Assembly (NCBI RefSeq): GCF_905220365.1
Contig: NC_061153.1
Span: 1,136,001 to 1,200,000, forward strand
Source: Vanessa cardui
Taxonomy: Eukaryota; Arthropoda; Insecta; Lepidoptera; Nymphalidae
DNA length: 64,000 nucleotides
Direction: 5' to 3'
In this document: piece after piece, positions 50,730-59,787 of the stretch
How positions within the stretch are numbered: the first letter of the stretch is position 1
Layout: each line of letters begins with the position of its first letter
Made by a program: the position numbers and the translations under genes
The notes under the pieces: model-generated
Databases searched by the model: none
Told to the model about the DNA's origin: nothing
What the model saw: only the letters and a program-made list of their open reading frames with translations

Positions 50730-52208
50730 TTAACTTCTATTACTTTCATTGGCCCAGCTCAGTTTATTATATAGATATATAGGCGTTTTATTTTTAATTA
50801 CACCAAACAACAAGGTTGCAAAGTGCAGTTGCCTACGGTATTCCATCCTCGCTATTCGGGCGTTGTTGAGGTAAGGGGAAACATGTGCGCGAGGCGGTAT
50901 TTTGAAACAGTACCTTATACATGCATTTTGTACCCGCTGTATAAGATTTTTGGTGCGTGTGAGTAATCTAGGCCCGATGACCGCATCAGCATAATTAAAC
51001 TTCGAAAGCACTAAAGTGTCGCATAATTTTATACGCATATCTTTACTTAGCACGTCCCGGATTTGATATAAGACTTTTAGCCTGTAAAAGCAATTGCGAG
51101 CTGTATTTATAGTGTGCTTTTCGAATGTTAATTGCTCGTCGATCAACAAGCCCAAACTTCGTGCTTCCGTGACTCGGTCTATTCTTTCTCCTTTGATATG
51201 CAAGAATGGATTTAGGTCATTAATTAAATTGATATGTTTTTTTGTTCCTAAAATTATATATTTGGTTTTTATCGGATTTAAAATGAGATTATGACAATCT
51301 GACCATTCTGAAATACGTTTAAGATCATCATTTAAATTTCGTATAGCCATATTTGCTTCTGAATTTTTGAAAGATAAGTATATTTGTATATCATCAGCAT
51401 AAATATGATAATTACAATGTTTTATATTTTCAACTATATCCGCACAGTAAAGCGCAAAGATAATAGGCCCTAATATTGATCCTTGGGGGACGCCTCTGTG
51501 AACGGAACAACAATCAGAGAGAGCCCTCGAGCCATCCTCATTTATTACCTCTACAATTTGTTTACGATTTCCTAAATAACTAGAAAACCATTTAATTGCG
51601 TTACAGCTGAACCCGTAATATCTCAGTTTTGCTAAAAATAAAGTCCTATTTATTGTGTCAAAGGCACGCGAGAAATCTAACAAAACAAGAATCGTACCCT
51701 CACCCCTATCCTGTGCACATAACACATTGTCAATCACATCCAATAACGCGGTAGTAGTGCTGTGATGTTTTCGAAACCCGGACTGTCTTGTGGGTAAGAT
51801 ATTGTGAGCCTCTAAGAATCCTGTTAACTGGTTACACACAATTCTCTCCAATATCTTTGAAATACAAGGTAATATGCTTATTGGTCGAAGATCCTTAAAT
51901 TCACTAACGTTGTCTTTCTTGGGTATAGGTCTCACTAGAGCCGTCTGCCACAAGGTCGGAAATGTGTTGCTTGTAATAGATTTATTTATAACTGTAGTGA
52001 TATGTGCCAGTGTAGTCGGTAAAGTCAGTAGGAGCATATCCAATGAGATACTGTCTATACCCATAGCATTTGACTTTAAAGAGTGTACCGTTTTTAAGAC
52101 CTCAAATTCATCGACAGTAACCAACGTGAAAATAGCTGAGCCATATTTATGCATCTCATAATAATCGATTGTCGACGGAGAAACGTAGTTGCTACCGGGA
52201 ATGTTCAA
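50730..52208 (-). pseudogene. Family A reverse transcriptase (A3)
   Basis: A 492-codon open frame: FKDLRPISILPCISKILERI, GFRKHHSTTTALLDVID, ILVLLDFSRAFDTINRTLFL, HRGVPQGSILGPIIFALY, NYHIYADDIQIYLSF, LGLLIDEQLTFEKHTINTAR and KFNYADAVIGPRLL. All catalytic Asp residues are present. It ends at a stop near 50730, and the last family residues (AFRGSFRYAATKCW-like, LPPPLRIL) are found in another frame at 50585-50700. Only a late frameshift and the upstream deletion disable it. Confidence 0.88.
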
Positions 52209-52259
52209 AAAATGGTTATTTATCGTATTCGGATCATTAAGTTCTTCTGGTATAATATT

Positions 52260-52345
52260 ATTATGCCTTTTTAATAATTAATATATTATTAATAATTAAT
52301 ATATTATTAATAATTAATAATAATTAATATATAATTAATATTAAA
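52260..52345. repeat. AT-rich palindromic filler at the A3 deletion junction
   Basis: Repeats of TAATTAATATATTATTAA occupy the site where A3 lost about 1 kb between endonuclease and RT. It may be a product of repair at the deletion. Confidence 0.7.
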
Positions 52346-52789
52346 ATCTCCTAATAAGTACAGATTATCATGATAGGGTAAGCTACCTATAGATTCTGTC
52401 AAGGCGTCAAAGAAAGTTGTAATATTTCCCCAGGGAGGGCGGTATGCTGTGCCGACAATTATAGTTTTGCTATTTATTTTGATACTTACCCACATTTGTT
52501 CCACAAGGGGTGATATCGGATGTACAAGTGTACACACAGATATACCGCGTTTGACGTAAAAACCGACACCCCCACCTCGTGAACGTATTTCTGCTGGCCG
52601 TGGTATGTGTCGCAACCGGTAGCCAGGCACAACAGGAGCTCTGCCCTCCTCTCCCGGGCGCAACCATGTCTCGTTAATTGCTATAACATCTACCTCGTGG
52701 CGCTCCATAAGCACTATAAACTCGTCGTGATGTGAGCCAAGCGAACCCGGGTTGAACAAACCCAATTTAAGATTTTTATAATTGATCAT
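52307..52789 (-). pseudogene. Family A ORF2, endonuclease N-terminal half (A3)
   Basis: ATG at 52789 starts MINYKNLKLGLFNPGSLGSH, then VDVIAINETWLRPGEEG (catalytic Glu), RSRGGGVGFYVKRGIS, KTIIVGTAYRPPW and LLGDFNINYI (GDFN). The domain stops there and runs into (ATTAAT)-type filler. The second half of the endonuclease and the linker are deleted. These bases match A0 (60816-61275) without a single difference. Confidence 0.87.
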
Positions 52790-53227
52790 TTTTTATAGTA
52801 AGTAAAAAAATATACAAAGAGATAAAAAATAAATGAGATGCACAAAATATGACCGTTTCATAAAATAATACTAAGCTGTATATAAAAGAATGATGTATAT
52901 ACTTAGAGTTATTCAAATGAACGTAATAGTTAATGTGGAAATATATAAATAATTTTATATTAGTTTTATACAATATTAAATATTTTATCATACTGACCGG
53001 GGACACGTCATTGAGGGTTACAAATTGCGTTTCCAAATTACAATAATTTTGATCATTATCCAGCCTTAACAAAAGTATATAGTAAGAGTAGACAAAAATA
53101 CTAAATATAAACATACCAATAAAGACAAATAAATTAATTTTACCTAGACTATAAACAAACAAGAACAATATTAGAAAATATTCGTAATATAAATAAACAA
53201 CTCTTATAAAATTGGTTAACTGCCAAA

Positions 53228-54253
53228 TTATTTTAAACCAAAAATCTTACTTATATCACATTCTGTCCGAATGCGTTGTACTGCCGTATCCGTCTCACGT
53301 CGCATATATATTCTGCCTTCTCGCGTCCATATGAAGCGCCAACCGTGTCGTTTGCCCTCCTCTCTCGCTTTATAAAACAACAGGCGATTAAAGCGAGTCA
53401 GATGCTCATTGATATAGACTCGGGAAGGATCGCCGTCAGTGACGCCTGATGTGTCGGTGCCGCGTCGTACCCGCGCCGCCTTTACGATATCGTCGCGCAG
53501 AGACCGCCGCGCCAATCGCACGATCACTGGTCGCGGACGCTGACGCTCCTCACTCGACACTAGTGCGCGATGCGGGCCGGCTCGCTCCGCGCTCACAATA
53601 TCGTAGGAGTCGAGAGCCAGGCCTAATTTCTTCGTGACCGCTAGAGTCAGATGGACAGCATTCTCACCACTCCGTTCCGGCAAACCCGTTATTTGGATGT
53701 CATTTATTAGCGACTTTTGTTCACGATCGTTGATGTCTGATTTTAATTGCGCAATGACATTATTTAAATTTTGATCGACAGACCCCGAGTTTTTTTCTTC
53801 CAAAGAAGTCAAACGCTCCTCTACGTTGTCGACCCTTTTATTAAATTCGGCCATATTGTCGTTCATTCTCGTTAACTCAACCCTGAACGAAGTTATTTCT
53901 CGCGTGACCGACATAAGCTCTAACCGCAGAAGCCTCATTTCCTCAGCCAAGCATACCGCTGAGTTCTTCTCCTCATTATCAGCCGAACTAGCATCTGTAA
54001 ATATATCACCCATAGAAGGCGACTCAGTATTTACGACAGACTTGTTCTTATTTTCCGTTCTGCGGCACCCTGGGCACGTCCAGCGCGCGGGGAGGCGGGA
54101 GTCGGGGCTAACGTTGACGCACAATCGATGGAATACCGAATTACACTTATTGCACTTTGCGCCATCTGTAGTTGATAAGAACTTGCCGCATTGATTACAT
54201 TTGTTGGCCATTGTGCGTTTAATGTAGTACGTAGCTTTTCCAACAGGTGTCAC
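53228..54253 (-). CDS. Family A ORF1 protein: PHD-like zinc finger, coiled coil, FP-like domain
   Basis: An intact frame of 341 codons; the natural start may be the second ATG (MANKCNQCGK, base 54211). Residues about 18-65: C4HC3 PHD-like finger (CNQC..CNKC..H..C..CPGC). Residues about 95-170: coiled coil (RLELMSVTREITSFRVELTR, RLTSLEEKN). Residues about 185-335: an RRM-like/FP-like module (INDIQITGLPERSGENAV, RPRPVIVRLARRSLRDDIVK, VYINEHLTRFNRLLFYKARE, WRFIWTREGRIYMRRE). The latter is a domain family shared with a baculovirus few-polyhedra protein by annotation, but it is a usual ORF1 part in CR1-group elements. It would bind RNA as a chaperone for retrotransposition. Confidence 0.85.
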   Translation of the reverse strand: MTPVGKATYYIKRTMANKCNQCGKFLSTTDGAKCNKCNSVFHRLCVNVSPDSRLPARWTCPGCRRTENKNKSVVNTESPSMGDIFTDASSADNEEKNSAVCLAEEMRLLRLELMSVTREITSFRVELTRMNDNMAEFNKRVDNVEERLTSLEEKNSGSVDQNLNNVIAQLKSDINDREQKSLINDIQITGLPERSGENAVHLTLAVTKKLGLALDSYDIVSAERAGPHRALVSSEERQRPRPVIVRLARRSLRDDIVKAARVRRGTDTSGVTDGDPSRVYINEHLTRFNRLLFYKAREEGKRHGWRFIWTREGRIYMRRETDTAVQRIRTECDISKIFGLK

Positions 54254-54644
54254 TAAATAATATTTTTGTATAAAGTTTATTAGGGAAATGTAATATTGTA
54301 ATAATTATGTATAAGGGATAATATATTTCACTATAGTCGGTATAGAGATATATACAAATACACCAAACCACTAGATTGTACGTTTAATCGAAAGAAGTAT
54401 ACGTTGAATTGTTTTCTTTGTTAGTGGGTAGGTATATATACGCATCAGCTGATCCAAACAGCTGATTAACTTTGCACAAAATTCACTGATATTAAAACTT
54501 ATCAATGTATTTATTACACTTACAGTATGTTTACACACTTAATGTTTTAATAAAGGTTTGTTTTATCAATTTCACTGTGTTTTACTATTTTTGTTTCTAT
54601 AAAATGAACGAACACACTTGTCACCGCTAAACGTCAAGTAGGTA

Positions 54645-57347
54645 GTCCTCAAGTATACGCACCGACTGAGGCAGCAAACGAGGATGAGATTGACTCTTTC
54701 TACTCAAATGTCAACAAAGCTATAACTCAAGCTTATAAATATTATTTCATATTAGGGGATTTCAACGCCAAAATAGGACAACCTGGAAGAGACGAACGTC
54801 TAATAACCAAACGATATGGTTATGGCGTAAGAAACAGCAGAGGCCAAAGGCTCATTGAATTCACTCTCGAACACCAATTATCTATTCTAAACACTTTCTT
54901 TCCCAAAAAGCCCAACCAAAGATGGACCTGGCGCTCTCCAAATGGAGAACACAAAAACGAAATAGACTACATATTAACAAATACACCAAACGCATGCCAA
55001 AATATAGAAGTCCTAAACATTAATTACCCGTCGGATCACAGACCAATCAGAACAACCCTGTTAATAAAAAAACAAAAGAAGAAACGAACAGCATATAAAA
55101 ATAAGGAACACTCGTCATTGAAAACAGACACAGAAATATCAAACTATAAACAAAGCCTACTGTCTCATCTACAAGCTATAATTATATGCCAAGGAAAAAC
55201 ATCAGTTCAAGACTACTATAACAAACTAGAATATGCCATATTTCAAAGTTTACGTGATGCACGATCGCCTAAAATAATTTCAAGAGATACCCATAGAGTC
55301 CTAACTGAACGTACGCTGACACTCATCAGGAGAAGACAGGAGCTTCAACATACTAGGTCAAAAACTCGAGCTGAAAAAAACGAACTATCAGCACTATACA
55401 AACTGATAAGCAAATACATAAAACATGACTATAAAACATACAGATCGATGACTTTTGAAAAACATTTAAAAAAAGAGGGAAGTTTCAAAAAGGCTCTTAA
55501 AGAATTAAAAACATACAAGCATTGGATAGATGGTTTAAACCGAGGGGACGTGACAGTGAATAATCGCAAGGAAATTGTAGGGGTAGCCACAACTTTCTAC
55601 AAGACTCTTTATAGCGCCAATGACAAAAACCATAGCTATGCTAAGCCTACGGACAGCAAAGAGAGCGGAAACATAATACAAATATCAGAAAATGAAATCT
55701 TACAAGAGATAAAACGACTAAAGACAGACAAAAGCACCGGACCCGACGGAATTTCCAATGAATCCATTAAAGCAGCAAGTGCGATACTGTCTTCACCCTT
55801 AACATATTTATTTAACCAAATCTTAGTAACTGCTGAAATACCGTCGCAATGGCTAGAATCAGACATTATTCTTATCTACAAAAAAGGAGATCCGAGGGAC
55901 ATTACTAATTACAGACCTATAAGTTTACTCTCATGTATCTACAAACTGTTTTCTTCCATCATAAATAAAAGAATAAGCGTCACACTAGAATCAAAACAAC
56001 CAATAGAGCAAGCAGGCTTCCGCAAGAGATTTTCAACCATTGACCACATACACACACTAGAATTACTAATAGAAAAGTACAAGGAAATGCAAAGAGTGCT
56101 CTACATCGCCTTCGTAGATTATAAAAAAGCTTTCGACACCGTGTCGCACTCCAGTAGCTGGGCCGCTCTCCAAGCTCAAGGCGTTGAACCAGAATACATA
56201 GAAGTTATTAAAAATACGTACAAGAGAAGCACAGCAAAAATAAAACTAGACGATACTGGCCCTGCGTTTCCCATCAAAAGAGGGGTGAAACAAGGAGACC
56301 CACTCTCCCCAAAATTATTTATATCGATTCTAGAGTCAATAATAAGCAAACTTAACTGGGACAAAATAGGACTCAAGATAAAAGGCAAATATTTGAACCA
56401 TCTACGCTTCGCTGATGACTTAGTACTTCTCTCAGAATCTCACGTACAATTACAAACCATGCTCAATTCACTAAACGCAGTCAGCAAAGAGGTAGGTCTG
56501 GAAATTAATCTTTCCAAAACAATGGTCATGACTAACGGCACAAATATAAAAGTATCAGTAGACAATGACACTTTGAAATATACAGATAACTACATCTATC
56601 TTGGGAAACAAATTGGCTTTGACAGTAAACAAAATGAACAAGAGGTTGCACGAAGAACACAAAATACTTGGAACAAGTACTGGTCCTTAAGAGAAATATT
56701 TAAAAGTAACATGGCAATAAATTTAAAAACAAAAGCCTGGAATTCATGCCTCTTACCTTGCCTTACATACGCGTGCCAAACTTGGAAATACAGTACGACA
56801 GTAAAAAACAAAATAATTACCTGCCAACGCGGAATAGAACGAAGCATGTTGAATATTAAAAAGCTCCAAAAAATTCGCCACTCAAAAATCAGGCAAATCA
56901 CCAAAGCCAAAGATGCTTTATGCTTTGCAAAAAAGCTAAAGTGGAAGTGGGCAGGGCATGTTGCGAGACTAGCGGACGAGAGATGGACCGACAGGGTAAC
57001 CAAATGGAAGGGCCCACAGGGCAAGCGCCTCAGAGGCAGACCTTGTCTGAGATGGGAAGATGATATCATAAAAATTGCTGGCCCCTGCTGGCCGCAAATA
57101 GCACAAGACCGAGAGAAATGGACTTCTTTAGAGGAGGCCTTCACCTTCACCTGAGGAGGGTTCTTGCTATATAAAAAAAAAAATGTAAACATTGTAAAAA
57201 ACTAGTAATAATTAACTATATTTTTCCTAATATTATTAAATAAGTATTAACTTTCTTTTCTTAATAGTCATAATCTTTCTTTTTTCCAAAATTGTACTAA
57301 AAGCAGCACTGTGCAAGAAATAAAAGGCTTTTTTATTTTTATTTTAT
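54645..57347 (+). mobile_element. RTE-like element D, 3' part
   Basis: It resumes in mid-endonuclease after A3 and ends with a 3' UTR that has AATAAA near 57319 and a T-rich tail, up to the TATATGAAG duplication at 57348. Confidence 0.86.
54650..57154 (+). CDS. RTE-like ORF2: endonuclease C-terminal half and reverse transcriptase
   Basis: The frame is open for 835 codons from 54650 (no stop before the ATG at 55118). Endonuclease motifs: QVYAPTEAANEDE, YYFILGDFNAKIGQPG (GDFN), NQRWTWRSPNGEHKNEIDYI and NYPSDHRPIRTTLL (SDH). RT motifs: LKTDKSTGPDGISNESIKAA, DIILIYKKGDPRDITNYRPI, AGFRKRFSTIDHIHTLELLI, YIAFVDYKKAFDTVSHSSSW (catalytic Asp), IKRGVKQGDPLSPKLFIS and HLRFADDLVLLSES (FADD). C-terminal: LPCLTYACQTWKYS and WAGHVARLADERWTDRVTKW, hallmarks of RTE/Proto2 ORF2. 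Apart from the A3 insertion, no lesion was seen. Confidence 0.9.
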   Translation, partial: QVYAPTEAANEDEIDSFYSNVNKAITQAYKYYFILGDFNAKIGQPGRDERLITKRYGYGVRNSRGQRLIEFTLEHQLSILNTFFPKKPNQRWTWRSPNGEHKNEIDYILTNTPNACQNIEVLNINYPSDHRPIRTTLLIKKQKKKRTAYKNKEHSSLKTDTEISNYKQSLLSHLQAIIICQGKTSVQDYYNKLEYAIFQSLRDARSPKIISRDTHRVLTERTLTLIRRRQELQHTRSKTRAEKNELSALYKLISKYIKHDYKTYRSMTFEKHLKKEGSFKKALKELKTYKHWIDGLNRGDVTVNNRKEIVGVATTFYKTLYSANDKNHSYAKPTDSKESGNIIQISENEILQEIKRLKTDKSTGPDGISNESIKAASAILSSPLTYLFNQILVTAEIPSQWLESDIILIYKKGDPRDITNYRPISLLSCIYKLFSSIINKRISVTLESKQPIEQAGFRKRFSTIDHIHTLELLIEKYKEMQRVLYIAFVDYKKAFDTVSHSSSWAALQAQGVEPEYIEVIKNTYKRSTAKIKLDDTGPAFPIKRGVKQGDPLSPKLFISILESIISKLNWDKIGLKIKGKYLNHLRFADDLVLLSESHVQLQTMLNSLNAVSKEVGLEINLSKTMVMTNGTNIKVSVDNDTLKYTDNYIYLGKQIGFDSKQNEQEVARRTQNTWNKYWSLREIFKSNMAINLKTKAWNSCLLPCLTYACQTWKYSTTVKNKIITCQRGIERSMLNIKKLQKIRHSKIRQITKAKDALCFAKKLKWKWAGHVARLADERWTDRVTKWKGPQGKRLRGRPCLRWEDDIIKIAGPCWPQIAQDREKWTSLEEAFTFT

Positions 57348-57348
57348 T

Positions 57349-58199
57349 ATATGAAGCTCTGCTGCTATATTTAAAAAATCTACAAAAATATCATAGTCCC
57401 TTTGGAGATCATTGGAAAATTTATAACTATTAAACAAAGAATTTAGGCAGTTTGTGTAAGATAACCAATCGGCTTGTTTATAATTTCTACGTAAATAAAA
57501 TTTTGAATCAGTAATAAAATTAAATGAAACTTTTATGATTAAATTATCGCTACCTAAAGACTCATTAAGAACAGTCCAATCTACTTTTTGCGCTATATGG
57601 CAGGACGCAGTAGTTATATCTGGAGAATTTTGTCGTACCTGATCATTTTCTACAGCTATTCTAGTCACGGAGCCATTATTTATCGAAACAAAATTACTAT
57701 TAATTATTGAATTATATATTTGAGTTCCTTTTGTGTCTGTTTTGCATGACCAATTTGTATGATGTCCGTTAAAATCCCCAAGTATAATAGTTTTACTGTC
57801 GTAAAAGGAAAAGATATAATCCCAATCACTCTGGCTTGTTCTGATTACCGATGTACAATATACACCTATTAAGTTTTCTATGTCGTAGCAATTGCTAAGT
57901 TTTATTTGGATAACATATATTCCTTGAGTCAAGTTACTGTTGTTCATAGTATTCAGCATATGCGACTTGATAGATTTATGCGTTAAAACTGCTATTCCAC
58001 CATAACCGTCATTCCTATCAACCCTAAATATATTGTAATTACTTATCTTAATAACTTCGTTCTCTTCTAACCACGTTTCACATAGTACAGCAATGTGAAC
58101 TTTTTCTTGCAATAATAAATTTTCAAAGACAATTAATTTGGGTTTCAAGCTTCGGCAATTCCATTGTATAATATTTACTTTAATTTTATTCTTATCCAT
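57349..58199 (-). pseudogene. I-group ORF2 endonuclease
   Basis: ATG at 58199 starts MDKNKIKVNIIQWNCRSLKP, then VHIAVLCETWLEENEVI (catalytic Glu), DGYGGIAVLTHKSIKS, TIILGDFNGHHTNWSCKTDT (GDFN), SPDITTASCHIA and VLNESLGSDNLIIKVSF (SDN in place of SDH). It reads into the linker (NIAAELHI) and is then cut by the RTE insertion. Its continuation in frame is at 47288 (PYIKLNQN). Confidence 0.86.
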
Positions 58200-59613
58200 T
58201 ATTACCCAAAAATTCTAATATATTCCTAAGCCACAAACAATCCGAAAAACACTCCACAATATTCAAAATTAAAAATTCTATACTCATCTTCAATACTCGT
58301 TTTACTTTTTCGTGTAAAGAAATTCTATTTAAAAATATTACGTTTTTAATTCTATCTATTAAATCTTTTAATGTTATCTTATTACTTTTACTAGTGTCAT
58401 TAATGTTAGTACTATCGTAACTTGTTTCACCTTCATTGATATCGACCACAGTCTCTTTATCCGATGGAATACCCCAGTTAAATTCCGATGAACGATCATG
58501 CTTCTTACGCTTTCTTTTCTTCTTTTTATAACGTGTCGTTGTTTTTTCTGACTGAATGTCTTCTTCCTCAGTATGGATATTTTCTTCGACAATACCTGTC
58601 TCTATTACTGGTTCTTGAGTGCTAAAAATTGTTCCGATGTTTTGCGTAATATCATAATTATTTATTTGAGCAGCTCTTTTTAGATTTTGATCGGGGTCCG
58701 GAGGAACGTATATGTCAAGCGCTTTTCTATAAGTACAATTGTATTCGGCCATGATTTCTCTTAACTTTTTTTCTTTAATTTTCATTGGACATAGCTTTGA
58801 CAAAGCCATGTGCCTTCCTTTGCAGTTTGCGCATTTAAATACATTTGTATCGCAATTAGGATGCGAATCTCCACATTTTGGGCATATCACTTTTGGCGAA
58901 GAACACTTTTTTGCATAATGTCCTAATTTCCAGCATCGCGAACATTGAAACACAGGAAAGACGTATAGCTCCACATCAATTTTAAGTCCATCTACAGTAA
59001 TGTATTTAGGTAAAAAGGACCCTTTAAAACACAAGCGAACCGCTTCGCTTGCCACCCATAAAGCTTCACTGCCCTTTCCTCGGCGGTTAAGACGACGCAC
59101 AGATACCAAAGTATCCGGCCCTTCATATTTAATATTTTTGTAAATTTCATCCTCAGACAAATCCAGGTCGACAGATTTAATGATCCCGTAGGTGTAACTT
59201 ACTTCTAATGGCCTATGAAATTTCCAACCAATTCTACCAAACTCTTCGCATTTTATAAAATTTTCCATACTCTCTTCATTTTGAAATTCCACTCGTATCT
59301 TATATGGATGCAAATATTTTATGCGTATTACAAGTTGAATATCATTTTCTTTAAAAAGTTTAGCCAATCCAAATAGTTTGGGTAATTTATTTTCACAAGA
59401 AACGTACACTTCAAATTTATCTTTCCTTAGTCTCTTCTCCTTCCTGTTTTGTACTATATCCCATTCTAATTCTTCTTCCAGTAATTTAGAATCTTCTCTT
59501 GTCCTCTTTGAATTCATAGTATCCCTTTCTTTATTTCCTTCCTCACATATATACTGCTCCTCACAAGTTGAAATGTTATAGGTCTCTTCTACTTCGATAT
59601 AATTATCCGTCAT
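58192..59613 (-). CDS. I-group ORF1: gag-like protein with CCHC zinc knuckles
   Basis: An intact 473-codon frame. Residues about 1-60 are acidic/basic low complexity. Residues about 65-190 form an RRM-like region (KFEVYVSCENKLPKLFGLAK, then IKYLHPYKIRVEFQNEES). Residues about 225-275 hold three knuckles: CSRCWKLGHYAKKC, CPKCGDSHPNC and CANCKGRHMALSKLC. A Lys/Arg-rich stretch (KKKKRKRKKHDR) lies near 370. Such proteins package element RNA. The stop overlaps the ORF2 start as ATGGATAA (58199-58192), suiting termination-reinitiation. The frame is undamaged. Confidence 0.86.
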   Translation of the reverse strand: MTDNYIEVEETYNISTCEEQYICEEGNKERDTMNSKRTREDSKLLEEELEWDIVQNRKEKRLRKDKFEVYVSCENKLPKLFGLAKLFKENDIQLVIRIKYLHPYKIRVEFQNEESMENFIKCEEFGRIGWKFHRPLEVSYTYGIIKSVDLDLSEDEIYKNIKYEGPDTLVSVRRLNRRGKGSEALWVASEAVRLCFKGSFLPKYITVDGLKIDVELYVFPVFQCSRCWKLGHYAKKCSSPKVICPKCGDSHPNCDTNVFKCANCKGRHMALSKLCPMKIKEKKLREIMAEYNCTYRKALDIYVPPDPDQNLKRAAQINNYDITQNIGTIFSTQEPVIETGIVEENIHTEEEDIQSEKTTTRYKKKKRKRKKHDRSSEFNWGIPSDKETVVDINEGETSYDSTNINDTSKSNKITLKDLIDRIKNVIFLNRISLHEKVKRVLKMSIEFLILNIVECFSDCLWLRNILEFLGNNG

Positions 59614-59787
59614 GTTTTAAAACGCATAAAACGTTTTATTCATAACAACGTATCGCCGGGTCGGCATTACCTGCGCGACCCGCGCACGCACGGCGTTATC
59701 GCCTTATCGGCGATGTAGTAAACAACTTGCTTAAAGACAAATTAACGCGACCGCTTCTTACGAATACCGCCACGAGAATAAACCTAA

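Larger units (their letters stand above)
49411..54644 (-). mobile_element. Family A copy A3 (innermost), near full length
   Basis: On the minus strand: 5' UTR (54644-54254), ORF1 (54253-53228), intergenic (53227-52790), ORF2 start (52789-52307), a deletion with AT-rich filler (about 52345-52270), RT (52208-50730), 3' UTR (50729-49420) and a (TTTC)n tail at 49411. About 5.2 kb. No clear target duplication was found; two extra bases may be all that separates the RTE halves. Confidence 0.88.
57349..59787 (-). mobile_element. I-group element, 5' half (5' UTR, ORF1, endonuclease)
   Basis: On the minus strand: 5' UTR 59787-59614 (GC-rich, with CGCC/GGCG-type inverted motifs such as GCCGATAAGGCGATAACGCC), ORF1, ORF2 start and endonuclease, up to the TATATGAAG break. 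With 44376-47288 it makes a full-length element of about 5.35 kb. Confidence 0.88.

Noticed and set aside
53228..54253. Baculovirus origin for the FP-like domain of ORF1
   Set aside because: The domain is a standard part of CR1-group ORF1 together with the PHD-like finger and coiled coil; the surrounding sequence is a LINE, not viral.
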